DNA from: Metapseudomonas boanensis
Lineage (GTDB): Bacteria > Pseudomonadota > Gammaproteobacteria > Pseudomonadales > Pseudomonadaceae
Length of the DNA stretch: 64,000 bases
Direction of reading: 5' to 3'
NCBI RefSeq assembly: GCF_018704125.1
Contig: NZ_JAGTIS010000002.1
Span: 558,001 to 622,000, forward strand
The position numbers and the translations under genes are program-made. Positions 1-8,615 of this stretch are shown in pieces (the first letter of the stretch is position 1; each line of letters opens with the position of its first letter). The notes below the pieces were generated by a model, which was not told the origin of the DNA, did not search any database, and was given only the letters and a program-made list of their open reading frames with translations.

Positions 1-912
1 CTTGAGCTTCAGGTACAGCTCGTCGCGACTCAGCGGATAGTCGGCTTCCAGCAGGATCGGGAAGTAGGAGTAGTTGGCGACCTTCTGACCGGTTTCCTCG
101 ACGATACGAATGCCTTTGACGTCTTTCAGGTGTTCGCGATAGGCCTGGCTTATTTCGCGCCGACGGGCCATGGCACGGTCGATGTGCTGCAGTTGCAGCA
201 GACCGAAGGCCGCGTTGATCTCGCTCATTTTGCCGTTGATGCCGGGGGCCACTACGGTGACTTCATCGACAAAGCCAAAGTTCTTCAGCTGATCGATACG
301 CTTCTTGGTCTTGGCATCCGGGCAGATAATGGCGCCACCTTCGAAGGTGTTGAATACCTTGGTGGCATGGAAACTCAGCACGCTGAGATCGCCATGGCGG
401 AGGATGCTGCCCTCTTCATCCTGCACACCAAAAGCATGGGCAGCGTCGTAGATCACCCGCAGGTTGTAGTTGTCGGCTATTTTCTGGATGGCTTCGACAT
501 CACAGGGGTTGCCATAGCAATGCACCGGCATGATGGCGGTGGTCTGCGGGGTAATGGCGGCCTCGATCCTGGCCGGATCCAGGTTGAGGGTGTGCGGATC
601 GATATCCACGAACACGGGTTTGATGCCATTCCACAGCAGGGAATGTGCGGTAGCAACGAAGGAGTATGGTGTGGTGATGACTTCACCCGCCACGCGCAGT
701 GCCTGCAACGCAGTGAGCAGGGCGATGGTGCCATTGTTGAACAGGGCGATGTGGTCGACACCGAGGTAGTTGGAAAGCGCAGTTTCCAACTCCTTGTGCA
801 TCGGTCCGCCATTGGTGAGGATCTTGTTGTCCCAGATCTGTTGCAGATAGGGGATGAACTCATCCAGCGGTGGCAAGTAGGGTTGGGTGACGTAAACCGG
901 TTTATCGCTCAT
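1..912 (-). CDS. DegT/DnrJ/EryC1 family nucleotide-sugar aminotransferase (3' end outside window)
   Basis: PLP-dependent aminotransferase of the family that converts keto-deoxy-sugar nucleotides to amino sugars. 304 codons are visible from an ATG at 912 to the window edge, so the C-terminus is missing. Visible motifs are YDAAHAFG at about residues 155-162 (PLP-ring aspartate region) and [12 protein letters not shown] with the Schiff-base lysine near residue 185. Its ATG overlaps the stop of rmlA as ATGA, so the two are translationally coupled. RmlA makes dTDP-glucose, so the likely substrate is a dTDP-4-keto- or 3-keto-6-deoxyhexose, as in VioA- or FdtB-type enzymes. That specificity is inferred from context; the family call is firm. 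Confidence 0.9.
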   Translation of the reverse strand, partial: MSDKPVYVTQPYLPPLDEFIPYLQQIWDNKILTNGGPMHKELETALSNYLGVDHIALFNNGTIALLTALQALRVAGEVITTPYSFVATAHSLLWNGIKPVFVDIDPHTLNLDPARIEAAITPQTTAIMPVHCYGNPCDVEAIQKIADNYNLRVIYDAAHAFGVQDEEGSILRHGDLSVLSFHATKVFNTFEGGAIICPDAKTKKRIDQLKNFGFVDEVTVVAPGINGKMSEINAAFGLLQLQHIDRAMARRREISQAYREHLKDVKGIRIVEETGQKVANYSYFPILLEADYPLSRDELYLKLK

Positions 913-1781
913 ACGCCCTCCCTGGCCAGGGCAAGCAAGTACTGGCCATAACTGTTCTTGCTCAAGGTCTGGCCGATACGCTGCAGGTCATCAGCGTTCA
1001 GCCAGCCATTGTTGAGGGCAATTTCTTCAAGGCAGGCGATTTTGTAGCCTTGGCGTTTCTCGATGGTTTCTACGAAAAGCCCGGCTTCCATCAGGCTTTC
1101 ATGGGTGCCGGTGTCCAGCCAGGCGAAACCGCGACCGAGCAATTCGACGTAGAGCTCGTCACGCTCCAGGTAGATCTGATTGATGCTGGTGATTTCCAGC
1201 TCGCCCCGAGCGGAGGGTCTCACTTGCCTGGCGATCTCCACCACGTCGTTGTCGTAGAAATACAGGCCGGTGACGGCGAACTGGGACTTGGGCTTGAGCG
1301 GCTTCTCCTCGATGGAGATGGCGCGTTTGTTGTGATCGAACTCGACCACACCAAAACGCTCCGGGTCCTTCACCTGATAGCCAAAGACAGTGGCGCCTTT
1401 CTCGCGCTGAGCGGCTTGGCACAACATGGGCCTGAAGCCCTGGCCGTAGAAAATGTTGTCGCCTAGCACTAGGCACACCGAATCGGTGCCGATGAACTCT
1501 TCGCCAATGATGAAGGCCTGTGCCAGGCCATCGGGGCTGGGCTGCAAGGCATAGCTCAGATTGATGCCGAGCTCGCTACCATCACCGAGCAGCCGCTGGA
1601 ACCCCCCTATATCTTCCGGAGTGCTGATCAGCAGGATGTCGCGGATACCTGCGAGCATCAGTGCCGACAAGGGGTAATAGACCATCGGTTTGTCGTAGAT
1701 CGGCAGCAGTTGCTTGGACACACCGCGGGTAATCGGGGAGAGCCGGGTTCCGGAGCCGCCGGCCAGAATTATGCCTTTCAT
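909..1781 (-). CDS. rmlA: Glucose-1-phosphate thymidylyltransferase, second copy (EPS-locus)
   Basis: Makes dTDP-glucose from dTTP and glucose-1-phosphate, the entry step to dTDP-deoxysugars. 290 residues from the ATG at 1781; a longer in-frame ORF to 1922 exists but only reads through a decayed rmlB remnant. The N-terminus has the nucleotidyltransferase signature GGSGTRLSP, then [17 protein letters not shown], the hallmark of RmlA. The stop overlaps the ATG of the following aminotransferase. A paralogue of the same length lies at 13415-14287 in the complete rhamnose operon; the two are clearly alike but differ throughout, so this is not a recent duplicate. It probably serves a dTDP-amino-sugar branch specific to this polysaccharide. 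Confidence 0.95.
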   Translation of the reverse strand: MKGIILAGGSGTRLSPITRGVSKQLLPIYDKPMVYYPLSALMLAGIRDILLISTPEDIGGFQRLLGDGSELGINLSYALQPSPDGLAQAFIIGEEFIGTDSVCLVLGDNIFYGQGFRPMLCQAAQREKGATVFGYQVKDPERFGVVEFDHNKRAISIEEKPLKPKSQFAVTGLYFYDNDVVEIARQVRPSARGELEITSINQIYLERDELYVELLGRGFAWLDTGTHESLMEAGLFVETIEKRQGYKIACLEEIALNNGWLNADDLQRIGQTLSKNSYGQYLLALAREGV

Positions 1782-1784
1782 GAT

Positions 1785-1966
1785 TCTCCAGTCCTGATCA
1801 CGTTGGTAGTTACCGCGCCGCCCTTGACGGCATCGTTCCGATGACTCAGTTACCACTCGACGGTTTTGCGGATAGCGGTCTCGAAGATCTCCTGAGGAGA
1901 CCTGACCAGTTGGCGATTGCACTTGCTCAAGTCGATGACGTACTGCGGGTGGTGGCCCGGATCGCC
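1785..1966 (-). pseudogene. Decayed 3' fragment of a dTDP-glucose 4,6-dehydratase (rmlB-like)
   Basis: Reading the minus strand, 1966 to 1853 encodes about 38 residues ([15 protein letters not shown]..., then [15 protein letters not shown]) that align with the end of the intact RmlB ([14 protein letters not shown]..., then [15 protein letters not shown]). A TAA then stands where RmlB has a tyrosine codon. A shifted frame up to the rmlA start still reads GNYQRDQDW, recalling the GSYQRERLG tail of RmlB. No matching upstream part was found between here and the transferase gene at 2124. I infer a truncated, frame-broken rmlB just ahead of this second rmlA. The gap 1967-2123 shows nothing else I can identify. 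Confidence 0.7.
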
Positions 1967-2123
1967 TCGGGCCAGACCACCGACCATTTCTGCAAACAGT
2001 CGCTTCGATGCGCGTGTTGCATCGCGAAGGGCTGGAGGTCTGTGAGGCTCTTATGGCCGCATCAATTTGAATCGGAGACCAAGCCGCTCAGAAAGGAAGC
2101 TTGGCTGCGGCTGGGACGCTTTA

Positions 2124-3578
2124 TTAATAGATGTCTCTGGAGAACAGGGAGAAAGGCGTCTGGAACAGAATTTTTATATCCAGCCACAACGACCAGTTGT
2201 TGATATAGGCCAGGTCCAGTTCAACGCGTTTTTGCATTTTGTCGATTGTTTCGGTTTCGCCCCGGCAGCCACTGATCTGGGCCAGACCGGTAATGCCGGG
2301 CTTGATCCGGTGGCGGGCCATATAGGCGGAGACCTTGCCGGTGTAGTAGTTGTTATGCTCGATGGCGTGCGGGCGCGGGCCGACTAGGGACATCTGACCT
2401 TGCAATACATTGAACAGCTGCGGCAATTCGTCGATGGAAGTGCGACGGATGAAGCGACCGACGCGAGTGATGCGCGGGTCGTCGCGACTGGCCTGCTTGA
2501 CCCGAGGGTCTTCGTGTAACTGCATGGAACGGAACTTCCATACCTGGATGACGGTTCCATTCCAGCCGTGGCGCTTCTGCTTGAACAGGATTGGGCCGGG
2601 CGACGAATACTTCACGGCAATGGCAGTGGCCAGCAACACCGGACTGAGGACAACGATCGCCAGCAGAGCCAATGTGCGATCCATCAGCGACTTGCTCAGG
2701 GCGGCACTCGGATAGACCGAGAGCGGGCATTTATTCAAGTGAATGGCCGGCATGCCTTCGATGTCGCCAACGGAGTGGTTGAGCGGCATGATGGTGTGGA
2801 GGTCTGGCAGCCAGACCACGTCGACATTGGCATCGAGCAGGTCGAAGTACAGGTCCTGGATCTTTTCGGCTGAAGCCAGTGGCAGTGCGATGTAGAGACG
2901 ACTGATGTGATGGGAGACGATCAGCTCACGCACGTGCGCCAGATTGCCGATGACGGGGTACCGATTGCTGCTCGGGAGCTCTTCTTCACCCGCAGCGACC
3001 AGACCTGCCACCGGGCCGTACTTGTATTCCAGGAGCCTGTCCGCCAGATTGCAGGCCAGCTCGCCAGTGCCAATGATCAGTGAGGTGCGAGCGGCTTGCT
3101 GCTTGCGGTCATAACCCTGGGCAAAGGTATGCAACGGTATATAGGCGCCTGCCTGCAGGGCGAAGCCGAGCAAGGCCCAGGTGAATGTCACTTCACGGGA
3201 GAACAGCTCGCTGGTATTGGTGACATACGCGGCAGCCGCAAGGCCGCCCAGTAGAATCAACCAGCCACCGAGCAAACGGCAAAGGCCAACCAGGTAGCCA
3301 TGCTTCTTGTGATAGACCCGCATCAAGGAGTAAACGGGCACGGAGCCGACCAGGGCAAGCAGCGCCAGCATGCGGTAGTGCAAGCCGATCTCTCCGGTCT
3401 TCATCAGCGCAAGGACACAGAGCAGCGTAATGAGCAGACTGACGGCCGCCAGCCATTGGCCCCAGAACGTCAGGCCACGCCCCAAGAAAATCAAGCGACG
3501 CCCTGTTTGAACACGGGTGTCGCGCCTGCTGGTAGATGCACCCTGGCGTGCTGGTGCTGTTGCTTCGGACTGTGACAC
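2124..3578 (-). CDS. wcaJ: Undecaprenyl-phosphate sugar phosphotransferase, WcaJ type (polyprenyl glycosylphosphotransferase)
   Basis: Initiates repeat-unit synthesis by moving a sugar-1-phosphate, usually glucose, onto undecaprenyl phosphate at the inner membrane. The first part has several hydrophobic segments (from about residues 35-120) and a central CoA-binding-like domain. The C-terminal third is the bacterial sugar transferase domain, with KFRSMQ, DDPRITRVGRFIRRTSIDELPQ (quoted in part), SLVGPRPH and KPGITGLAQISGCRG. The start is uncertain: no ATG fits, so I chose the GTG at 3578 (AGG about 9 nt ahead, product VSQSEAT...); a TTG at 3593 is also possible. It belongs to the leftward EPS operon, separated by about 230 bp with a REP from the VpsP-like gene. 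Confidence 0.9.
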   Translation of the reverse strand: MSQSEATAPARQGASTSRRDTRVQTGRRLIFLGRGLTFWGQWLAAVSLLITLLCVLALMKTGEIGLHYRMLALLALVGSVPVYSLMRVYHKKHGYLVGLCRLLGGWLILLGGLAAAAYVTNTSELFSREVTFTWALLGFALQAGAYIPLHTFAQGYDRKQQAARTSLIIGTGELACNLADRLLEYKYGPVAGLVAAGEEELPSSNRYPVIGNLAHVRELIVSHHISRLYIALPLASAEKIQDLYFDLLDANVDVVWLPDLHTIMPLNHSVGDIEGMPAIHLNKCPLSVYPSAALSKSLMDRTLALLAIVVLSPVLLATAIAVKYSSPGPILFKQKRHGWNGTVIQVWKFRSMQLHEDPRVKQASRDDPRITRVGRFIRRTSIDELPQLFNVLQGQMSLVGPRPHAIEHNNYYTGKVSAYMARHRIKPGITGLAQISGCRGETETIDKMQKRVELDLAYINNWSLWLDIKILFQTPFSLFSRDIY

Positions 3579-3732
3579 GACGAATACCTGCAACGGTGCG
3601 CTTGCTCTTTACTGCCTGTGGCAAAGCGTGGGTCATGCGCTCCTTGCGGTTTTGTCCATTGGTGCCGACACATTCGGCGTTGTTACCTGGTGTGCTGCCT
3701 CGTAATAACTGTCCCGCGGCCCTGCAATTCCT

Positions 3733-3764
3733 TGTAGGAGCCAGCTTGCTGGCGAATGCCGACA
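3733..3764. repeat. REP element (GTAGGAGC type)
   Basis: Imperfect palindrome with TGTAGGAGCCAGCTTGCTGG followed by CGAATGCC, in the 230-bp gap between the transferase and VpsP-like genes. The same core recurs at 15710-15782, 19508-19566 and 30548-30618, matching the extragenic repeats typical of Pseudomonas. Confidence 0.8.
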
Positions 3765-3811
3765 GGCCAGCACTCACGGAAATGCACGAATCTCGACGGG
3801 TTGCTGTAGCA

Positions 3812-4576
3812 CTAATGCACGCACGGCGCGAGCTTGCGCATGCTTATGAGCTCGTGGCTCAGGCTCTCGCACAGCACCCTGATCCGGCCAGTTCGCTGGG
3901 CGATCTCGAGTAGATGCTGAGCCTCTGCATTTCCGAAAGCCGCGCTGCGCCTGGTCGATTCGCGGGTTGCCTGACGCTGGGCTTCGTTTAACTGCGGCCA
4001 GGCGTCAAAGCCGATTTCGGCCAGCTCGAGGTTCACCCCGATACGCCATGGGCCGAGCCGGAATGCCTGGGCCATGGCCTGATCGAACTCGCTATCGAAT
4101 TCCTGAAGGTAAAGTTTGCTGTGAGCCAGGCGCGCCCAGGTGTAAGGCCAACTCGGCCGTGCAGCTATCGCGGCACGGTATGTTTCGAGAGCGGCACGGC
4201 GAGAGTGCTGCGCAGCAGGGGCGGCATAGGGCTGACGAAATTGTTTCCAGCTGTAGATACGTCCGAGGCGGTCCAGCCGATCGCCATCAGCGACCGGGTA
4301 GAGTCTGATGGCGCGCTGTGCCGCGTTGTGGGCAATTTCCCAGGCGACAACACTGGGTTCTCTACCCTGTTTATCCCATGAGCTGATGAAAGCTTCGGCC
4401 TGATAGCTGGCAATGCCAGCCAGCAGCATGTACGCCCCCATGACCATCAGCACGAAGGACAACAGCACCAGCAACAGAACTGGCACGTGCTGCATGATCA
4501 CGCGCTCACCTCGCGAACTCGCATGCGAGTGCCGCTTCCGGCTGCCTGGCCGGTCGAGCGATTGGCTGACGCTCAT
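3812..4576 (-). CDS. VpsP-like exopolysaccharide accessory membrane protein
   Basis: A 254-residue protein with one N-terminal hydrophobic segment (PVLLLVLLSFVLMVMGAYML, about residues 30-50) followed by a periplasmic helical region with TPR-like spacing (AAQRAIRLYP, AALETYRAAIAARPSWPYTW, then FDQAMAQAFRLGPW). The ATG at 4576 overlaps the stop of the upstream phosphatase gene as ATGA, which decides the start over the longer reading to 4603. This shape and position match VpsP-type proteins in Vibrio-like polysaccharide loci. No catalytic motif is visible. It may help organise polymerisation or export, but that is inference. Confidence 0.65.
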   Translation of the reverse strand: MSVSQSLDRPGSRKRHSHASSRGERVIMQHVPVLLLVLLSFVLMVMGAYMLLAGIASYQAEAFISSWDKQGREPSVVAWEIAHNAAQRAIRLYPVADGDRLDRLGRIYSWKQFRQPYAAPAAQHSRRAALETYRAAIAARPSWPYTWARLAHSKLYLQEFDSEFDQAMAQAFRLGPWRIGVNLELAEIGFDAWPQLNEAQRQATRESTRRSAAFGNAEAQHLLEIAQRTGRIRVLCESLSHELISMRKLAPCVH

Positions 4577-5298
4577 GCGAAATGGCTCTGGGCGATTTCC
4601 CAAGGTGTATGCAGAACCAAGGATTCGGCCCTGGCATCACCGACGATACGAACTGCATGCTGCATACCCTCGCTGAGCATGGGCGGGCGATGCTGCAGGT
4701 TGTGGGCATCGCTGGCGAGTACGGTGACCACACCTTGTTCCAGCAGGGCGCGGGCAAGCGCCTCGGCGGCGGGGCCAAAGCGGCCGGCCACGGACCCGGC
4801 CGTGACTTGGAGCAGGCAGCCCAGCTCAAGCAATGGCTTGAGCCTGGACGGTGTGCGCATGAGGTCCTTGTTGCGCTCAGGGTGGGCGATCATCGGCACG
4901 ATGTTGCGTTGCAGCAGCCAGCTGATCAGACGCTCGGCGCCGAAAGGTATTTCTCCGTGGGGAAATTCGAGCAGCAGGACCTGCTTGCCCTGCCATCGGC
5001 CCAGGAAGGGAATCGCCCCTTGGCTGACACCCATCATCAGTTCCACGCCAAAGCGCACTTCCGCGGCTGCAGCCACCCGCAGGGGAATGCCCTGCTCCTT
5101 CAGCACAGCATCGAATTGAGCTTTTGCGTCCTGGATGCTGGCCAGTGTGTTGTCGTATCGACCTGGGTGGATATGCGGCGTGCAGACCAGGTGAGTGGTA
5201 CCGTCCTGAACGGCTATGCGCGCCAGTGCAAGGGAAGCTTCGAGGTCGGGGGCCCCGTCATCGATGCCGGGTAGCAAATGGTTGTGCAAGTCGATCAT
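4573..5298 (-). CDS. PHP-type protein-tyrosine phosphatase (CpsB/CapC/YwqE family)
   Basis: Metal-dependent phosphatase that should dephosphorylate the C-terminal tyrosines of the Wzc-type kinase encoded next to it. 241 residues with the PHP-domain metal ligands in order: DLHNHLLPGIDDG at the N-terminus, CTPHIHPGRY, AEVRFGVELM, IAHPERNKDL and ASDAHNLQHR. It is distinct from the low-molecular-weight Wzb phosphatases used with Wzc in enterics. The ATG is at 5298 and its stop overlaps the next gene. Confidence 0.92.
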   Translation of the reverse strand: MIDLHNHLLPGIDDGAPDLEASLALARIAVQDGTTHLVCTPHIHPGRYDNTLASIQDAKAQFDAVLKEQGIPLRVAAAAEVRFGVELMMGVSQGAIPFLGRWQGKQVLLLEFPHGEIPFGAERLISWLLQRNIVPMIAHPERNKDLMRTPSRLKPLLELGCLLQVTAGSVAGRFGPAAEALARALLEQGVVTVLASDAHNLQHRPPMLSEGMQHAVRIVGDARAESLVLHTPWEIAQSHFA

Positions 5299-5659
5299 GG
5301 CGGTTGTTGAAACCTTTCATCGAACGGGCAGGAGTGAGTCCTGATCAATCAGGAAACCCGACTCCTTGGCTGGTTTCTCGCGGGCAAGACATTGCCTGCA
5401 GCAGAGACTGCTGCTGGATATTCCAGGGTAGGGGTGCGTTGGTAGGCAATACGCTCAACGCGAATCAAAGCCTTAGCGGCTGGACGCCGATAAGGTCATG
5501 CTTTGATCTGACTTTCTGGAACCAGGGGGGCGCTTGGCTCTTGCTCGCGAAATCCGCTTGCGAGTGATTTCGCCCCTACAGGCCCTGGGTCTCGGCGGTC
5601 ATGTGTCGTCCACAACTCAGTCAGTCAAAACCTTTGCACTTGCCACAAGGTGACTGTGC
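5299..5659. other. 361-bp gap inside the EPS operon with palindromic repeat
   Basis: No supported gene. It contains a degenerate extragenic repeat (CTTGCTCGCGAAATCC...TTGCGAGTGATTTCGCC, about 5539-5574) and a second inverted motif around 5440-5490 (GGTAGGCAATACGCTC...). The gap separates the kinase from its phosphatase, which is unusual for a pair that works together. Hairpins here could lower expression of the downstream genes. Confidence 0.5.
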
Positions 5660-7900
5660 TCACACCTGCTTGATATTGCTGTAGCCGTAGTAGTCGTAGT
5701 ACCCACCGTAGCTGTAGCCGTATCGCTTGGCCTTCTTGATATCTACCTGGTTGAGAACAAAGCCGTTCACCGGGACGTTGTTCTGCAGCAGCTGGCCGAC
5801 GCCCCTCTCCACCAACGGAACGGCGGTGGCGGCTGACTTGACCACGTAGATCACGGAGTTGGCGAAGGTGGCCAGGAGCACGGTATCGCTGACCGCCTGT
5901 GTCGGTGGCGAGTCGATGATGATTCGCTCGTACTTGCCTTTGAGTGCTTCGAAGACCTTTGCAAAGCGTGGCGAGGAGAGCAGCTCGAGCGGATTGGGCG
6001 GCACGCTGCCTGCGCCAATCATGTCGATACCATCGACCTGCTTGATGCAGTCTTCCAGCGTGGCAGTGCCGGCGATCAGGTTGGCCAGGCCCGGGGTGCC
6101 TACCGGGAACTCGAAACTCCTGGCCAAGCTTGGTCGACGTAGGTCCGCATCGATCAGCAGAACCCTTTCCATCTGCCCCAGAGCGAAGGCCAGGTTGGCC
6201 GAGACGGTACTCTTGCCCTCTCCGGGAGCCGAGGAGGTCACGACGATTACCCGATGCGGATTGTCGACTCCAGAGAGCACCACCCCGGTCCGGATGGTCC
6301 GGATCGCCTCGGAAAAGCACTTGTCCGTGTCGGCGGCGAACATGCGGGCGAGCTGGCTGCGCTGCTTGCGCTTCAGGAGTGGCAGGATGCCAAGCACCGG
6401 AATGTTAAGGCGGCTCTCCAACTGCTCAGTGTTCTTGACGGTGTTGTTCAGCTTGTCCAGCAACAGGGTCAGCACGACCCCAAAACCCAGGGCAATCAAG
6501 GCTGCGACGGCGATGATCTGCGTCTTTTTCGGCGCGATCGGGGCGGTAGGCACTGCAGCCAGATCCACCACCCGGGCATTTGCGCTTTCCAGGTCAGAAG
6601 TGGCGGTGGTTTCCTTCAGGCGGGTCATGAAGGTGTCGTAGACCGCGCGGTTGGCATCGACCTCGCGCTGCAGCTCACGCAGCTTGAACTCCTTGCGCGA
6701 AATGTTCTGGATCTGCGATTTGTTGGCGTTGAACGAGGCCTGCAACGAGCCCTCGTTGGCTACCGCCAGTTGGTAGTTACGTTCGATGCCGGCCACCACC
6801 TGTTCGACCTGGCCGCGCAGGCTGGCGGAGGCTGCACTCAGTTCGGAGCGGGCGGCCTCCATGGACGGGTGGCGAGCGCCGTAGCGGCGAGACAACTCTT
6901 CGACTTTGGCCCTGGCCCTGGCCTCCTCTGCCTTGAACTGCTGGATGAGTGGGTGACCCAGCACCGCCGGCACGCTTGCCAGGCGCTGCCAGCCACTGCT
7001 GCGCATGGCCTGGACCTGACGGTATTGGCTTTCGGCTTCGGCACGCTGGCGGCGCGCGTCGATCATGCGGTCGCTGGTGCTGGACAGTTCGGCGGCGCTG
7101 ATGGTGACCACGCCCTTCACGTCTACCAGATTCTCCGCTTCCCGGAAGGCCTGCAGCCGGTCTTCCGCGTCCTTGAGCTTGGTGCGCAATTCGCCCAGGC
7201 GACTGTTCATCCAGTTGGCGGCTGTCATGGACATTTCCATACGCGCTTCCAGCTGGCTTTCGATAAAGCCATTGGCCATGGCATTGGCAGCCAGGGCGGC
7301 CGTGTGCGGATCTGACATGTCCACCTGCACCCTGACCAACTGGCTTCTGCCTTGCGGCTCTACGCTGATGCGGTCCATGAAGGCCCTGGTAACCGAATCG
7401 AAGATTTGCGCTTCGGTGGGGCCGTCCCCTGCTTCCAGGTCGCCCGGCAGCGTCACAGGTACGACCTTATTGAAATCCAGATGGCCCAGCACACCACGGA
7501 AGTCGATCAGGGGTTCAGGCTGCTGCCGAGGGTCGAACTCGGAATGTGTGGTCAGGTTCAGCTGGCGTACCACGCGTTCGGCCAAAGCACGCGACTTCAG
7601 TAGCTCGAATTGTGTCTGCAGGTATTCGCTTCCAGCTCCCTCCGCGCCGTAGACTTGCTCGATGGAAAGGACCTTGGCGGTCTTCTCCTCGATTATCAGG
7701 GTGGCGGCAGCGCGGTAAATGGGGGTAATGGCGAACACCGCAAGGATGGTGACCATGGTGACCACCAGCACCAGGCTGAGAATGCTCCACTTTCGGTGCC
7801 AGACAGTGCGCCACAGTTTGAGCAGGTCAATCTCGTAGTCGACTGCTTCCGGACGTTGGCCAATCAGGCTGCGCTCGATGATATGCGTATTACTTTCCAT
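5660..7900 (-). CDS. wzc: Wzc-type polysaccharide co-polymerase / bacterial tyrosine autokinase
   Basis: Inner-membrane chain-length regulator with a cytoplasmic BY-kinase domain. 746 residues: Wzz domain with TM1 at about residues 40-60, long periplasmic coiled coil (about 220-440), TM2 at about 460-482, then the kinase with Walker A SSAPGEGKST (556-565), Walker A' LLIDADLRRP (581-590) and Walker B IIIDSPP (660-666). The last 20 residues carry eight tyrosines (RYGYSYGGYYDYYGY), the autophosphorylation cluster. With the OPX protein upstream and the PHP phosphatase downstream it forms the export and chain-length control module of a Wzy-dependent pathway. The flippase and polymerase are not in the window. 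Confidence 0.96.
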   Translation of the reverse strand: MESNTHIIERSLIGQRPEAVDYEIDLLKLWRTVWHRKWSILSLVLVVTMVTILAVFAITPIYRAAATLIIEEKTAKVLSIEQVYGAEGAGSEYLQTQFELLKSRALAERVVRQLNLTTHSEFDPRQQPEPLIDFRGVLGHLDFNKVVPVTLPGDLEAGDGPTEAQIFDSVTRAFMDRISVEPQGRSQLVRVQVDMSDPHTAALAANAMANGFIESQLEARMEMSMTAANWMNSRLGELRTKLKDAEDRLQAFREAENLVDVKGVVTISAAELSSTSDRMIDARRQRAEAESQYRQVQAMRSSGWQRLASVPAVLGHPLIQQFKAEEARARAKVEELSRRYGARHPSMEAARSELSAASASLRGQVEQVVAGIERNYQLAVANEGSLQASFNANKSQIQNISRKEFKLRELQREVDANRAVYDTFMTRLKETTATSDLESANARVVDLAAVPTAPIAPKKTQIIAVAALIALGFGVVLTLLLDKLNNTVKNTEQLESRLNIPVLGILPLLKRKQRSQLARMFAADTDKCFSEAIRTIRTGVVLSGVDNPHRVIVVTSSAPGEGKSTVSANLAFALGQMERVLLIDADLRRPSLARSFEFPVGTPGLANLIAGTATLEDCIKQVDGIDMIGAGSVPPNPLELLSSPRFAKVFEALKGKYERIIIDSPPTQAVSDTVLLATFANSVIYVVKSAATAVPLVERGVGQLLQNNVPVNGFVLNQVDIKKAKRYGYSYGGYYDYYGYSNIKQV

Positions 7901-8000
7901 GAGTGGGACACCCTGAAAAAGTTAACGGCGCTCAGGCATCAGCAGGGCAGGCCGCGTGATGCGGTCCGTTCCCAGGTTTGCCGGGACGATGGCTTGCTCT

Positions 8001-8540
8001 TTAGAAGAAGCCCTGGTCGATCGTGATGGTGTCGCCAGGCAAGACCAGCGTGTCGAGGGTGGCCGGCTCGGGAGTGCGGCTGGCATCGTGGTCGCGGATG
8101 ATGGTGATGCGCTTGTCCGAGGCACGCTCGGTGAGTCCGCCGGCAAGAGCGACGGCCCGACGCAGGGTCAACCCTGGCTGGAAGGGGTAACCACCAGGGG
8201 TCTTCACCTCGCCACTGATGAAGAATTCTCGGTACTGCAGGACGCTGACCGATACGCGCGGATCGACCAGGTAGTCGCCCTTGAGCTTGTTGACGATGAT
8301 CTGCTCGATCTCGGCAGCAGTTTTGCCTTTGGCCTGGACCTCACCAATGAATGGGTAGGAGAAGGTGCCGGCATCGGTCAGGCGGAGTTTTTCGAAACTG
8401 AGATCCTTCTCACCGAAGACACTGATGCGGATGACATCTCCAGAAGCGAGCTTGTATTGGGAATTGCCCTCCGCTTGCACAATGCCGCTGTTGAGCAGCA
8501 GTAGGCCGAGAATCAGTCTGGAAAAGAGTCGAATGATCAT
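8001..8540 (-). CDS. Polysaccharide export protein, small OPX (Wza family)
   Basis: 179 residues with an N-terminal signal peptide (LILGLLLLNSGIVQA), a poly-saccharide export domain (YKLASGDVIRISVFGEKDLS...) and an SLBB domain (FISGEVKTPGGYPFQPGLTL). It ends soon after, so it lacks the C-terminal amphipathic helix by which full-length Wza crosses the outer membrane. No lipobox cysteine is evident. Such short OPX proteins usually work with a separate outer-membrane beta-barrel, and one is encoded just upstream. Secretion through this pair is inferred. Confidence 0.92.
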   Translation of the reverse strand: MIIRLFSRLILGLLLLNSGIVQAEGNSQYKLASGDVIRISVFGEKDLSFEKLRLTDAGTFSYPFIGEVQAKGKTAAEIEQIIVNKLKGDYLVDPRVSVSVLQYREFFISGEVKTPGGYPFQPGLTLRRAVALAGGLTERASDKRITIIRDHDASRTPEPATLDTLVLPGDTITIDQGFF

Positions 8541-8577
8541 TTGGTTCGTTTACTCCTGAAGATATCGAAGTAACGAA

Positions 8578-8595
8578 AGGGGGCAAGCGCCCCCT
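8578..8595 (-). terminator. Intra-operon GC-rich hairpin (terminator-like)
   Basis: Perfect 7-bp stem AGGGGGC/GCCCCCT with a four-base loop, between the beta-barrel gene (stop 8616) and the OPX gene (ATG 8540). In the direction of transcription only three T follow. On the plus strand it is followed by GTTTTT. It would be a natural pause or partial terminator that an RfaH-modified polymerase could pass. Confidence 0.5.
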
Positions 8596-8615
8596 GTTTT
8601 TCTACGGACGCAAAG

